Assembly (NCBI RefSeq): GCF_000445475.1
Contig: NZ_AUPZ01000007.1
Span: forward strand, 186,001-250,000
Length of the DNA: 64,000 nt
Reading direction: 5' to 3'
DNA from: Sulfurimonas hongkongensis
GTDB taxonomy: Bacteria; Campylobacterota; Campylobacteria; Campylobacterales; Sulfurimonadaceae
Numbering within the stretch: position 1 is the first letter of the stretch; each line of letters starts with the position of its first letter. The translations under genes were made by a program, and so were the position numbers. Shown here piece after piece: positions 18,453-24,832 of this stretch. Under the pieces are notes generated by a model. It was not told the origin of the DNA. It saw nothing but the letters and a program-made list of their open reading frames with translations, and made no database searches.

Positions 18453-18653
18453 CTATTTTAAGTTAAATTTTCCATTACTTGCATTATCTTTGATTTGTTC
18501 TAATCTTTCTAAATGCTTTCTTGTTTCTTCTATACTTTGGTCTAATGCTAAGCCTTGATTTATCAATCTAACTAAGTCGGGTTTTTCTTTTTCCCAGTTG
18601 TATAGTGTTTTTAGTGATATTCCTAGTGTTTTTGCTAATTCATTTTTATTCAT
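18453..18653 (-). CDS. Small helix-turn-helix protein, candidate prophage repressor
   Basis: The 66-residue protein opens with a clear HTH (NELAKTLGISLKTLYNWEKEKPDLVRLI) and ends in a charged helix. It is the first gene leftward from a divergent control region with three 13-bp palindromes, where a phage repressor would be expected. Its own Shine-Dalgarno sequence is weak. A seven-codon ORF with a good AGAGG just upstream overlaps its start (ATGAATAA), so translation may be coupled to it. Repressor function is inferred from size, fold and position. Confidence 0.8.
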   Translation of the reverse strand: MNKNELAKTLGISLKTLYNWEKEKPDLVRLINQGLALDQSIEETRKHLERLEQIKDNASNGKFNLK

Positions 18654-18686
18654 TTTGTAAATCTTTCATAATGACCTCTTATTTTA

Positions 18687-18775
18687 TGTAATTATTACAA
18701 TAATAAGCACAATTTTATTATAGTTTAAGTTTGTAACTGTTACAATATAAGTATAAATAAAGTGTAACTATTACA
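18687..18775. promoter_or_regulatory. Triple 13-bp palindromic operator array in the prophage control region
   Basis: TGTAATTATTACA (18687-18699), TGTAACTGTTACA (18732-18744) and TGTAACTATTACA (18763-18775) share the consensus TGTAAYTRTTACA with dyad symmetry, allowing one mismatch. The array fills the gap between the leftward HTH gene and the rightward gene at 18790. A TATAAA-type -10 at about 18752 lies between the second and third copies. I infer operators for the HTH protein controlling both directions. Confidence 0.75.
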
Positions 18776-18789
18776 TTAGGAGTGACAAA

Positions 18790-19080
18790 ATGCAAGTAAA
18801 AACAAACAACATTCAAAGTCCTACTCTCTTCTCTGACTTTTTCGGTTTAGAGTTAATTTGGAGTAATGAATATTTAACATATATTCAAACTTCTATCAAT
18901 AGTGTCACTTCTAGTCTCTGCAAAACTGCAAAGTCTACGACTCATAATATCAAAAAATCTCTTAATCGTGCCAATATACAAATTTTAGCTATGAGTGTAA
19001 AAACAAAAAACATGATTAGATTTATTAAAAATTTAAATAAGAGAGTTAACTCTCATAAGTCGCAGTCACATAATGTCTAG
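18790..19080 (+). CDS. Prophage early protein of unknown function
   Basis: The 96-residue basic protein begins at an ATG with the strong leader GGAGTGACAAA. It is rich in serine, threonine, asparagine and lysine, with a probable amphipathic helix (about 30-60) and a basic C-terminus (SVKTKNMIRFIKNLNKRVNSHK). It has no membrane segment or motif that I recognise. As first gene of the rightward operon directly under the palindrome array, it could act in control or replication. Confidence 0.7.
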   Translation: MQVKTNNIQSPTLFSDFFGLELIWSNEYLTYIQTSINSVTSSLCKTAKSTTHNIKKSLNRANIQILAMSVKTKNMIRFIKNLNKRVNSHKSQSHNV

Positions 19081-19327
19081 TCAAGTTTGATGTAAGTCGA
19101 TTGATATCACGGAGCAATGGCGAGAACTCCGTTAACAAAGCTTGTCCCCCTCTATCAGTCACTTCTTAGAGGGTCAACAAAATAGAAGTGAATAGTTAGG
19201 TATGTAGAGTATAAGAACTGAGAGATATAGGGTTTATTTTTTCCAAAAAACTCTCTTCTTATATTCTACACACTTAATTATACTGACAGTTGATTAAGGA
19301 CAAATTTATTCACTGAGGAGTGACAAC
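19081..19327 (+). other. Prophage intergenic region with three stable hairpins, candidate origin or packaging signal
   Basis: No gene is seen in these 247 bases. Three stems occur in order: ACGGAG (19109-19114)/CTCCGT (19127-19132); CCCTCTA (19148-19154)/TAGAGGG (19167-19173); and a long imperfect stem 19203-19224/19251-19270 (TGTAGA, TATAAG and GAGAG blocks) with a 26-base loop. Filamentous phages use such hairpins for minus-strand origin and packaging. Assignment is inferred from structure only. Confidence 0.5.
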
Positions 19328-19672
19328 ATGACAGCACATTTTATAGGGAGACTTTTAGAAGTCAGGCCAGTAGAGACTAAAGACAACAAAACGGACAAAA
19401 TCAAATATAGTACAGAACTAACAGTTATGTTTGAGGGTATCACAGAAGATGGTTATTTAAAGCCGAGTGTTGAGAGTATCTATGCAGATGAAGAAGACTA
19501 TGATGTTTTTAAAGATAAGAAAGGTTCTTATGTTGCAATACCTTACAATCTAAGCGTTAACCAATGGGGTCAAAAGTATTACTATGATAAAGCTATGCCA
19601 GTTTTAGAACTAGCAAATAACCCTCTTGATTATTCAAAGTTCGACAGAAGTAAGGTTAAAAAGTCAAGTTAG
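19328..19672 (+). CDS. Candidate ssDNA-binding protein of the prophage (gpV-like role)
   Basis: The 114-residue soluble protein is beta-rich and acidic in the middle (VESIYADEEDYDVFKDKKG) with aromatic residues (NQWGQKYYYDKA) suited to base stacking, and has a charged C-terminus. It begins after the leader GGAGTGACAAC. Size, lack of a signal peptide, and position between the control region and the coat genes match gene V of filamentous phages, which coats ssDNA before assembly. No diagnostic motif proves it; an OB-fold search would decide. Confidence 0.55.
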   Translation: MTAHFIGRLLEVRPVETKDNKTDKIKYSTELTVMFEGITEDGYLKPSVESIYADEEDYDVFKDKKGSYVAIPYNLSVNQWGQKYYYDKAMPVLELANNPLDYSKFDRSKVKKSS

Positions 19673-19864
19673 TTTAGTTTAGAGATTTTGAGCTTAATAG
19701 CTTGATTTCTCTTCCTTAAAATCCCGTCATAGTGAGGCACGAACGCTAGGGACAACAAACGAAAGTGCGTTAGTTTAGTCTTTAATAATTTTGCTCTAAG
19801 TCGTCGTAATATGATTTAAAGCAGAGTTATTACGAACTCTAGCTTAAAAAAAAAGGTTGATAAA
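19673..19864 (+). promoter_or_regulatory. Gap before the coat genes, with hairpins
   Basis: No gene is seen. Mutually exclusive stems can form: TCGTAAT (19804-19810)/ATTACGA (19829-19835), or AGAGTT (19823-19828)/AACTCT (19835-19840). An A-run and AAAGG ribosome-binding site follow before the coat gene. A strong coat-gene promoter is expected here but I see no clear -35/-10 pair. Confidence 0.35.
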
Positions 19865-19987
19865 ATGGATTTATCAGGTGTAACTTTTAACACTACTGAT
19901 GTTATGGCTATTGGTTCTCTTATTCTCGCAGCTACTGCGGTTATATGGGGTGTTGTTAAAGCTATTGGTTTAGCAAACAGAGCTTAA
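19865..19987 (+). CDS. Putative major coat protein A (40 residues, Pf3-like)
   Basis: An ATG after AAAGGTTGATAAA opens a 40-codon gene. The protein has a short polar/acidic N-terminus (MDLSGVTFNTTD), one hydrophobic helix (about 14-31, with AAT and AVIWGVV) and a basic C-terminus (KAIGLANRA). This three-part layout is that of filamentous-phage major coat proteins, and absence of a cleavable signal peptide matches Pf3. It is the first of two related tandem genes; both begin MDL and share the AVxWGxxKAI pattern. Either or both could form the capsid. Confidence 0.75.
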   Translation: MDLSGVTFNTTDVMAIGSLILAATAVIWGVVKAIGLANRA

Positions 19988-19990
19988 AAA

Positions 19991-20107
19991 ATGGATTTAC
20001 CTATTATAAACGCTGGAGTTGTAACTGCCCTTTTTACTATGGTTTTAACTTCTTTAGCGGTTGTTTGGGGTATTAACAAAGCGATAATAGTCGCTAAATC
20101 TCACTAG
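19991..20107 (+). CDS. Putative coat protein B (38 residues), paralogue of the preceding gene
   Basis: The gene begins three bases after its neighbour's stop. It encodes MDLPIINAG, a hydrophobic helix (VVTALFTMVLTSLAVVWGI) and a basic end (NKAIIVAKSH). The AVVWGINKAI segment aligns with AVIWGVVKAI in coat protein A, indicating duplication and divergence. It lacks acidic residues beyond D2. It has little Shine-Dalgarno sequence of its own, so lower or coupled translation is likely. It could be a second capsid protein or a minor end-cap protein (pVII/pIX-like). Confidence 0.7.
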   Translation: MDLPIINAGVVTALFTMVLTSLAVVWGINKAIIVAKSH

Positions 20108-20122
20108 CCTTTTTATAGGCTA
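20105..20122 (+). terminator. Weak hairpin directly after the coat genes
   Basis: TAGCCT (20105-20110, including the coat B stop) pairs with AGGCTA (20117-20122) around TTTTAT. The position matches the partial terminator between gene VIII and gene III of Ff phages, which keeps coat mRNA abundant. No U tract follows, so read-through is expected. Confidence 0.4.
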
Positions 20123-20146
20123 TTGAGGACATATTAAGGATAAAAA

Positions 20147-20500
20147 TTGAAACATTTATTAAGTTTATTATTCATAACAAATTTATTAAATGCTTCTATG
20201 CTATTAGATAGTTATAACATTTGTATAGAAGACTATTATATACAAAATAAACGCTTATATTTTCTTCCGTCTTCAACTATGCTTTGGGAGTCTACGAGGG
20301 ATAAAAATATTTTAAAATCTGTAATACATAGTTATAAATATAATTCATCTACTAATAGATGTGAGCCTGATTTGTCATTAAAAATGGGTTTGCAATTAGA
20401 ACAATTTAATTTTTTATTAGCTCTAATCGGTGTAATTTTTGGCGGTGTTTTCATGTTTTTTACAACACAAATATTTATTAATGTAGGCGGTCGCAGATGA
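20147..20500 (+). CDS. Prophage secreted/membrane protein, candidate minor virion protein
   Basis: The start is TTG at 20147, seven bases after AAGGA, giving 117 residues. A signal peptide (MKHLLSLLFITNLLNAS) precedes a short exposed region with two cysteines and many tyrosines (YNICIEDYYIQNKRLYF, NRCEPD). A C-terminal membrane helix (FLLALIGVIFGGVFMFF) and a basic tail follow. The stop overlaps the next ATG (ATGA). Its place between coat genes and the pIII-like gene suggests a virion or assembly component; no named family is recognised. Confidence 0.72.
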   Translation: MKHLLSLLFITNLLNASMLLDSYNICIEDYYIQNKRLYFLPSSTMLWESTRDKNILKSVIHSYKYNSSTNRCEPDLSLKMGLQLEQFNFLLALIGVIFGGVFMFFTTQIFINVGGRR

Positions 20501-20613
20501 TTTTAATAGAAATAACAGATTTTGCATTAATTAACTACTTCGCAAGTATCTTTATAAATTTAACTGCTCTTATAGCTCCCCTTTTCGGTGCTTTAGCACT
20601 TTTAAGGCATTAA
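20497..20613 (+). CDS. 38-residue membrane protein, candidate pVII/pIX-type minor coat protein
   Basis: An ATG overlapping the previous stop by four bases opens a 38-codon gene. The product is almost entirely hydrophobic (FASIFINLTALIAPLFGALALL) with a short acidic N-terminus (MILIEITD) and a terminal RH. Filamentous phages encode 30-35 residue proteins of this kind that cap the end of the virion that emerges first. The tight overlap on both sides supports real coding. Assignment to pVII or pIX is inferred. Confidence 0.62.
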   Translation: MILIEITDFALINYFASIFINLTALIAPLFGALALLRH

Positions 20614-20616
20614 GAG

Positions 20617-21939
20617 ATGAAATTAAAATTATCAATATTATTTTTATTATTTTATTCTTCTTTATTTGCTTATAATTTTAAAAAAAGTTCTTTTTCAAGC
20701 GGTTCAAATACTGTTTTAGTAAATGATCGTTATGAGTCTGTTTGTAATGATTATATTACCAATTTAGAGAAAGAGTCTATAAGGTATGGGCAAAATTCAA
20801 CTTCCTGTACTCAATATGAAAATACACCTGGATTAGGTTCTTATGTCGCTTATGAGTCTTATGAAATAGTAACAAACACTCTTATAGATAATCAATGTTA
20901 TTACTCTGGTTCAAGATGGCAATTTAGTTATATTAAAGAAATAAAATATTATTGTGCTTTTGAAGATGCTTGTGAAGCTGGGACTGTGTGGAATATAGAC
21001 ACAGAAAAATGTGAACCTGAATGTGAACCCATCCCAAACAGTCAAGAAATTGCATATACACAAGAAGAGTGTAATTTTGAGCATATTATCTCTATTTTTC
21101 CTGATGATGGCGCACCTAATTATATAGAGCATATTTTTTGGTCATTGTGTCACGATTCTTGTTGGGCGGAAGTAGATAGCTGTCCGACTGGTCAACTAGC
21201 ATTTAATAATAAATGTGAAAAGCCTGAAGATTATCTAAAATGTAGCGGTAACTTAGAGTGTAATATTATGGGTTTTGGTGTTTCAGGTTCTGAGGAATGT
21301 TTCAAAACTTGTTTTTGTGATGGTGAAGAAGTTTTTAATGGTGTAGTTTCATGCGATGAGCGTCCAGTAATGCCTGATGACAATAACTCAACAACTCCTC
21401 CTGGTGGCGAAACTGGTGACGGTGAAGAAACTGGTGACGGTGAAGAAACTGGTGACGGTGAAGAAACTGGTGACGGTGAAGAAACTGGTGACGGTGAAGA
21501 AACTGGTGACGGTGAAGAAACTGGTGACGGTGAAGAAACTGGTGACGGTGGCGGAGCTGGTGACGGTGGAGAAACTGGTGGCGGTGGTTCTGATAATAAT
21601 GATAATAACTCTTCATCTGATTTTGAATATAGTGAGGATGAGGGACAAGTAGCCAATCGTAAAGCTATTGATGAGATTTTAAAAGATTTTTATAATGCTT
21701 TAATTGGTATAAAAGGAGATTATCAAAATATAAAACAAACTTTAGATAATGGCTTAGCTCCTATTGCTTTAAATAGTGGTTCTTCTCCTGTTTTTTGTGC
21801 TTATGTTTTTAACAAACAAATATGTATAAATCTTTGTGATAGTTTTTCATCTTTTCAAAGTATTTTTTATTATATCTTTGTAAGCGTATTTTTACTCGCA
21901 AGTTTACGAGTATTTTATACCGCTTTTAAAATGAGGTAA
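20617..21939 (+). CDS. pIII-like phage adsorption protein with (GDGEET)n linker
   Basis: The 440-residue protein has a signal peptide (ending SSLFA) and a cysteine-rich N-terminal half (over 15 cysteines, likely disulphide-bonded). A glycine/glutamate linker of seven perfect GDGEET units plus degenerate copies (about 267-324) leads to a C-terminal domain and a terminal membrane anchor (FYYIFVSVFLLASLRVF). This order, receptor-binding domains, glycine-rich tether and membrane-anchored C-domain, is that of filamentous-phage pIII and of TspB-like proteins. I infer that it sits at the virion tip and determines host binding. Sequence identity to known pIII is not evident. Confidence 0.8.
   Translation: MKLKLSILFLLFYSSLFAYNFKKSSFSSGSNTVLVNDRYESVCNDYITNLEKESIRYGQNSTSCTQYENTPGLGSYVAYESYEIVTNTLIDNQCYYSGSRWQFSYIKEIKYYCAFEDACEAGTVWNIDTEKCEPECEPIPNSQEIAYTQEECNFEHIISIFPDDGAPNYIEHIFWSLCHDSCWAEVDSCPTGQLAFNNKCEKPEDYLKCSGNLECNIMGFGVSGSEECFKTCFCDGEEVFNGVVSCDERPVMPDDNNSTTPPGGETGDGEETGDGEETGDGEETGDGEETGDGEETGDGEETGDGEETGDGGGAGDGGETGGGGSDNNDNNSSSDFEYSEDEGQVANRKAIDEILKDFYNALIGIKGDYQNIKQTLDNGLAPIALNSGSSPVFCAYVFNKQICINLCDSFSSFQSIFYYIFVSVFLLASLRVFYTAFKMR
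21415..21576 (+). repeat. 18-bp tandem repeat in the adsorption-protein gene
   Basis: Seven perfect copies of ggtgacggtgaagaaact run from 21415 to 21540, followed by two degenerate copies to 21576. The unit is a multiple of three, so slippage changes linker length without a frameshift. Confidence 0.95.
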
Positions 21940-21941
21940 GT

Positions 21942-22310
21942 ATGCCTACTATTAATCTTCCTTATGTAGTCGAATTAATACTAAAATATGCAAGAAAATA
22001 TGCTTATGCTTTGGCTATTGTTTTCTTTTTAACTTTAATTACTGCTTTAATGGGCTCTTTTGTAACTGCTTTCTTTGTATTTTACAATTTGATAAATACT
22101 TTTATAGCTCACTTAAGTTCTTCATCAAATGGTGATTTTGTTAGTAAAATGTTCGGTCTAATGTCTTGTATCGGTTTTATACAAGCTTTTAACTCTGTTA
22201 AGTCTATTTTTATAAGTGCTGTTCTTTTTCTTTTGTGGCGTATAGTATTCGCACAATTTTTAAGAGTTTATTATTTAATTATTCAAGCTGTTAAGCCTTT
22301 AGTTAAGTAG
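21942..22310 (+). CDS. pVI-like minor virion protein (DUF2523-like)
   Basis: The 122-residue protein has about three hydrophobic segments (YALAIVFFLTLITALMGSFVTAFFVFY; CIGFIQAFNSVKSIFISAVLFLLW; a final amphipathic stretch). It has no cleavable signal peptide. Size, topology and position directly between the pIII-like and Zot genes match the gene VI/DUF2523 proteins of inoviruses, which join pIII to the filament and help release the virion. It starts two bases after its upstream neighbour. Confidence 0.8.
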   Translation: MPTINLPYVVELILKYARKYAYALAIVFFLTLITALMGSFVTAFFVFYNLINTFIAHLSSSSNGDFVSKMFGLMSCIGFIQAFNSVKSIFISAVLFLLWRIVFAQFLRVYYLIIQAVKPLVK

Positions 22311-22316
22311 TGCATA

Positions 22317-23366
22317 ATGATTACTTTTTTAACTGGAGTACCAGGAAGTGGCAAAACTTACAAAGCCGTAGTTAGTATCTATAATAATTTTTCAAGCTCT
22401 AAAAATGCTAAACCAGATTTAAAAAAAGATTATGAAAATTGTTATACAAATATAAATGAATTAAAATATAAAGATTTAAATAACACTTATCCTCTTGATG
22501 TAGATGATTTAAAAGAAAAATTAACTATCTTGCATAAGCTTTATAAAGATAAAGTTACAGATGATATCTTAATCGAAAAATGCAAAGATTTAAACATTTA
22601 TCGCTCTTTATTTGTAATAGATGAAGCTCATAATATTTTTGATGTAAACGATAAAGTTTTAATTTGGTGGCTATCTTATCATAGACATTTATACCATGAT
22701 ATTTTTCTCATTACTCAAAATTTATCTTTAATTTTTACTAAGTATAAAAGCTTTTCAGAATATTTTTATAAAGCAAAACCTACAACTGTATCACTTAATA
22801 GAAATACTTTTAAATATGATGTATATATTAATTCGCGTATGAGCATGAATGCAAAAAGCCATACGGAAAAAATAGCTAAAAATCAAGAAGTATTTGATTT
22901 ATATCATAGTGGGGATAGCGTTAAAGCTTCTAATGTTTTAATAAAATTTTATGTTTTTTCAATCTTTGCTATTTTTGCTTTTTTTATAATAGGTTATTAT
23001 ATATTTGGTGGCGATGATGATAAACTTCAACAATCTCAAAAACCTATACAAACCTATTCAAAACCTATAATTAAAAATATAGTTGATGAAGAGCCATTAT
23101 ATGATTTTAAAGATTTGGTTTTATTAGAATTTAAATGTTCTAATACTTTATGTACTTCTAAAGATTTAACACTTTATAAAAAAGTTTTATTTCACTATAA
23201 AACTACTCAAAAAGAACATATAAAAGAGATTTATAGCTATTACCCTAGTTTTACAATTCAAGTTATATTTTTTGAGATATCAAAAGATTTTTTAAATTTT
23301 CTAAAGGGAGTAACAAAAGATGAAAAAGATATTAATAATCTTAACACTAATTTTTTTAAATCTTAG
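22317..23366 (+). CDS. Zot-family assembly ATPase (pI-like)
   Basis: The 349-residue protein starts with P-loop TGVPGSGKT (6-14) and has Walker B LFVIDEAHNIF (about 99-109), a single membrane helix (about 211-232, FYVFSIFAIFAFFIIGYYIF) and a periplasmic C-terminal region with a cysteine pair (CSNTLC). This is the signature gene of inoviruses: an inner-membrane ATPase that drives virion assembly and extrusion through the secretin. The name Zot comes from CTXphi and does not imply toxicity here. Its 3' end overlaps the secretin gene by 47 bases in another frame. Confidence 0.93.
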   Translation: MITFLTGVPGSGKTYKAVVSIYNNFSSSKNAKPDLKKDYENCYTNINELKYKDLNNTYPLDVDDLKEKLTILHKLYKDKVTDDILIEKCKDLNIYRSLFVIDEAHNIFDVNDKVLIWWLSYHRHLYHDIFLITQNLSLIFTKYKSFSEYFYKAKPTTVSLNRNTFKYDVYINSRMSMNAKSHTEKIAKNQEVFDLYHSGDSVKASNVLIKFYVFSIFAIFAFFIIGYYIFGGDDDKLQQSQKPIQTYSKPIIKNIVDEEPLYDFKDLVLLEFKCSNTLCTSKDLTLYKKVLFHYKTTQKEHIKEIYSYYPSFTIQVIFFEISKDFLNFLKGVTKDEKDINNLNTNFFKS

Positions 23367-24495
23367 TGCTGTAGATTTAACTTTAAAGCAGTTCTCACAA
23401 GAAGTTTCACAATACAATAATCTAAATATTTACATAGATGAAGATATTAACGCTTCAATTTCTTATACCATACCAGATAGAATATCTCCTAAAGATATTT
23501 TAAAATATTTTGAAATTACATTAAATAAACAAGGTTATAACCTTAAAAAATTTAATAATAATCTCTATATATCAAAAAAAGTTGCTTATAAAAATAGAGA
23601 TTATATATATAATTTAAAATATAACACATCAAAAGACTGTAAGAAACTTTTAGATTTTTATAATGTAAAATATTCTTATTTAGAAGATACGAGTACTTTT
23701 TTGATATCTACTACAGAAAATGATTATAGTCTTATAAAATCACTTTTAGAACAAACTGACAAAAAGAAAAATCAAGTTACTTTAAAAATAACTATATTTG
23801 AATATAACGAAAACGAATTAAAAGAGCGTGGACTCTCTTCTATCTCTAAAAAAGACTCTGATGTTATTCAAACTGGAGACAATACTCAAGGCGAATTTAT
23901 TAAAAGTCTTATAGATACTATTATAGCCCCTGTTAATAGTTCTACTCTTATATATAAAAGTAAGGATTTTAATTTTGCATTATCTCTTTTAGATAGTGAC
24001 TTTTTAATAGATGTCAAACAATCCCCTTTTATTCTTGCAAGGGATAATGACAAATTTAACTTTAAAGCTGTGGAAAACATACCATATAAAACTTCTTCCA
24101 CAACTGTAGAGAATACTACATCAACTCAAAGTGAGTCAATAGAGTATAAAGATGTAGGTTTGGTAGTTAGTGGAGTCGCTTACATTTACGATGATTATGT
24201 TTCGTTAGATTTATTGTTAATTGTAGAAGATTTAATCAAATCCGTTGATAATGTGCCCTCTACTTATAAACGAGAGCTTAAGAGTCTCTCTAATGTTAAT
24301 TATGGTGATGTTTTACTCTTAAGTGGTCTTAAAAGAAGTAAAAAAGAAATTAGTGATTATTCAATTCCTTTTATATCTAACATCCCATATTTAGGCGAAA
24401 TATTCAAATATAAATCTAATAGTGAAACGCTGCTAAATATTGCTATTTCTATAGAAGTATTAAAACCAAATAATGGAGTTTTAGAACATGAATAA
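23320..24495 (+). CDS. Phage-encoded secretin (pIV-like outer-membrane channel)
   Basis: The 391-residue precursor has a signal peptide (MKKILIILTLIFLNLSA), N-domains resembling STN and N1 folds (about 25-145) and a C-terminal secretin domain. The domain ends in the typical PFISNIPYLGEIFKYKS lip motif, preceded by VGLVVSGVAYI. In Ff phages pIV forms the gated channel through which virions leave; other inoviruses borrow a host secretin. Carrying its own suggests independence from host pilus or type II channels. It overlaps zot by 47 bases. Confidence 0.88.
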   Translation: MKKILIILTLIFLNLSAVDLTLKQFSQEVSQYNNLNIYIDEDINASISYTIPDRISPKDILKYFEITLNKQGYNLKKFNNNLYISKKVAYKNRDYIYNLKYNTSKDCKKLLDFYNVKYSYLEDTSTFLISTTENDYSLIKSLLEQTDKKKNQVTLKITIFEYNENELKERGLSSISKKDSDVIQTGDNTQGEFIKSLIDTIIAPVNSSTLIYKSKDFNFALSLLDSDFLIDVKQSPFILARDNDKFNFKAVENIPYKTSSTTVENTTSTQSESIEYKDVGLVVSGVAYIYDDYVSLDLLLIVEDLIKSVDNVPSTYKRELKSLSNVNYGDVLLLSGLKRSKKEISDYSIPFISNIPYLGEIFKYKSNSETLLNIAISIEVLKPNNGVLEHE

Positions 24496-24502
24496 TTTGC
24501 TA

Positions 24503-24584
24503 CTTTTGTGAGGCGTTAGCCGAACAAAAGAGCAACATTGTTTATGTTCTCTTGGCTATCTATAAAAAGTTATCGTACAACGAT
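24503..24584 (+). other. Three tandem hairpins between secretin and initiator genes, candidate plus-strand origin
   Basis: Stem 1: CTTTTGT (24503-24509)/ACAAAAG (24524-24530) with a symmetric GA/GA mismatch and inner GGC-GTTA-GCC. Stem 2: AGAG-c-AACA (24529-24537)/TGTTCTCT (24545-24552). Stem 3: ATCGT (24572-24576)/ACGAT (24580-24584) with a 3-base loop. In Ff the origin and packaging hairpins lie in this same place, between gene IV and gene II. The nick site is not identified. Confidence 0.55.
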
Positions 24585-24610
24585 TTAAAAACAAAGAAGG
24601 AAGTGACAAC

Positions 24611-24769
24611 ATGAATGAAAATAAAAAACTACAAGGACTTTTAGTTATTAAGTCAATTTTGATTAATAAATATGTTTATTTAGGTCTTAAATATTCTCTC
24701 TATTATCATCAAATGAATAGATTGGAAAAATTAGAATATTTTTATTATAACAATGGAGTGATAAAATGA
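24611..24769 (+). CDS. Small prophage protein, 52 residues, unknown
   Basis: An ATG preceded by GGAAGTGACAAC, the leader also used by two other prophage genes, opens 52 codons. The product is basic and aromatic-rich (NKYVYLGLKYSLYYHQMNRLEKLEYFYYNN) and has no clear membrane helix. It lies between the hairpin region and the HUH initiator and may act in replication control. A further 17-codon ORF (24766-24819) overlaps its stop (ATGA) behind GGAGTGATAAA, but is too short to support on its own. Confidence 0.6.
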   Translation: MNENKKLQGLLVIKSILINKYVYLGLKYSLYYHQMNRLEKLEYFYYNNGVIK

Positions 24770-24832
24770 AACAATCAAAAATATTAAAAAAGTTGTTAAA
24801 TACTACAACTAAAATATAATTTAAGGTTAAAG

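Noticed and set aside
21415..21576. Regular short repeats considered as a CRISPR array
   Set aside because: The units are directly abutting with no spacers and keep a coding frame.
21231..21656. Long proline/serine- and histidine-rich frames opposite the GDGEET repeat, and a VTVKKL-repeat frame on the plus strand
   Set aside because: They are open only because the 18-bp repeat lacks stops in all frames. The signal peptide and membrane anchor belong to the 440-residue frame.
22317..23366. Zot annotated as an enterotoxin
   Set aside because: The ATPase and membrane layout is that of phage assembly protein pI. Nothing in the C-terminus supports toxin activity.
24766..24819. A 17-codon frame after the 52-residue prophage gene
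   Set aside because: It has a good leader, but it is too short to support as a protein without translation data.
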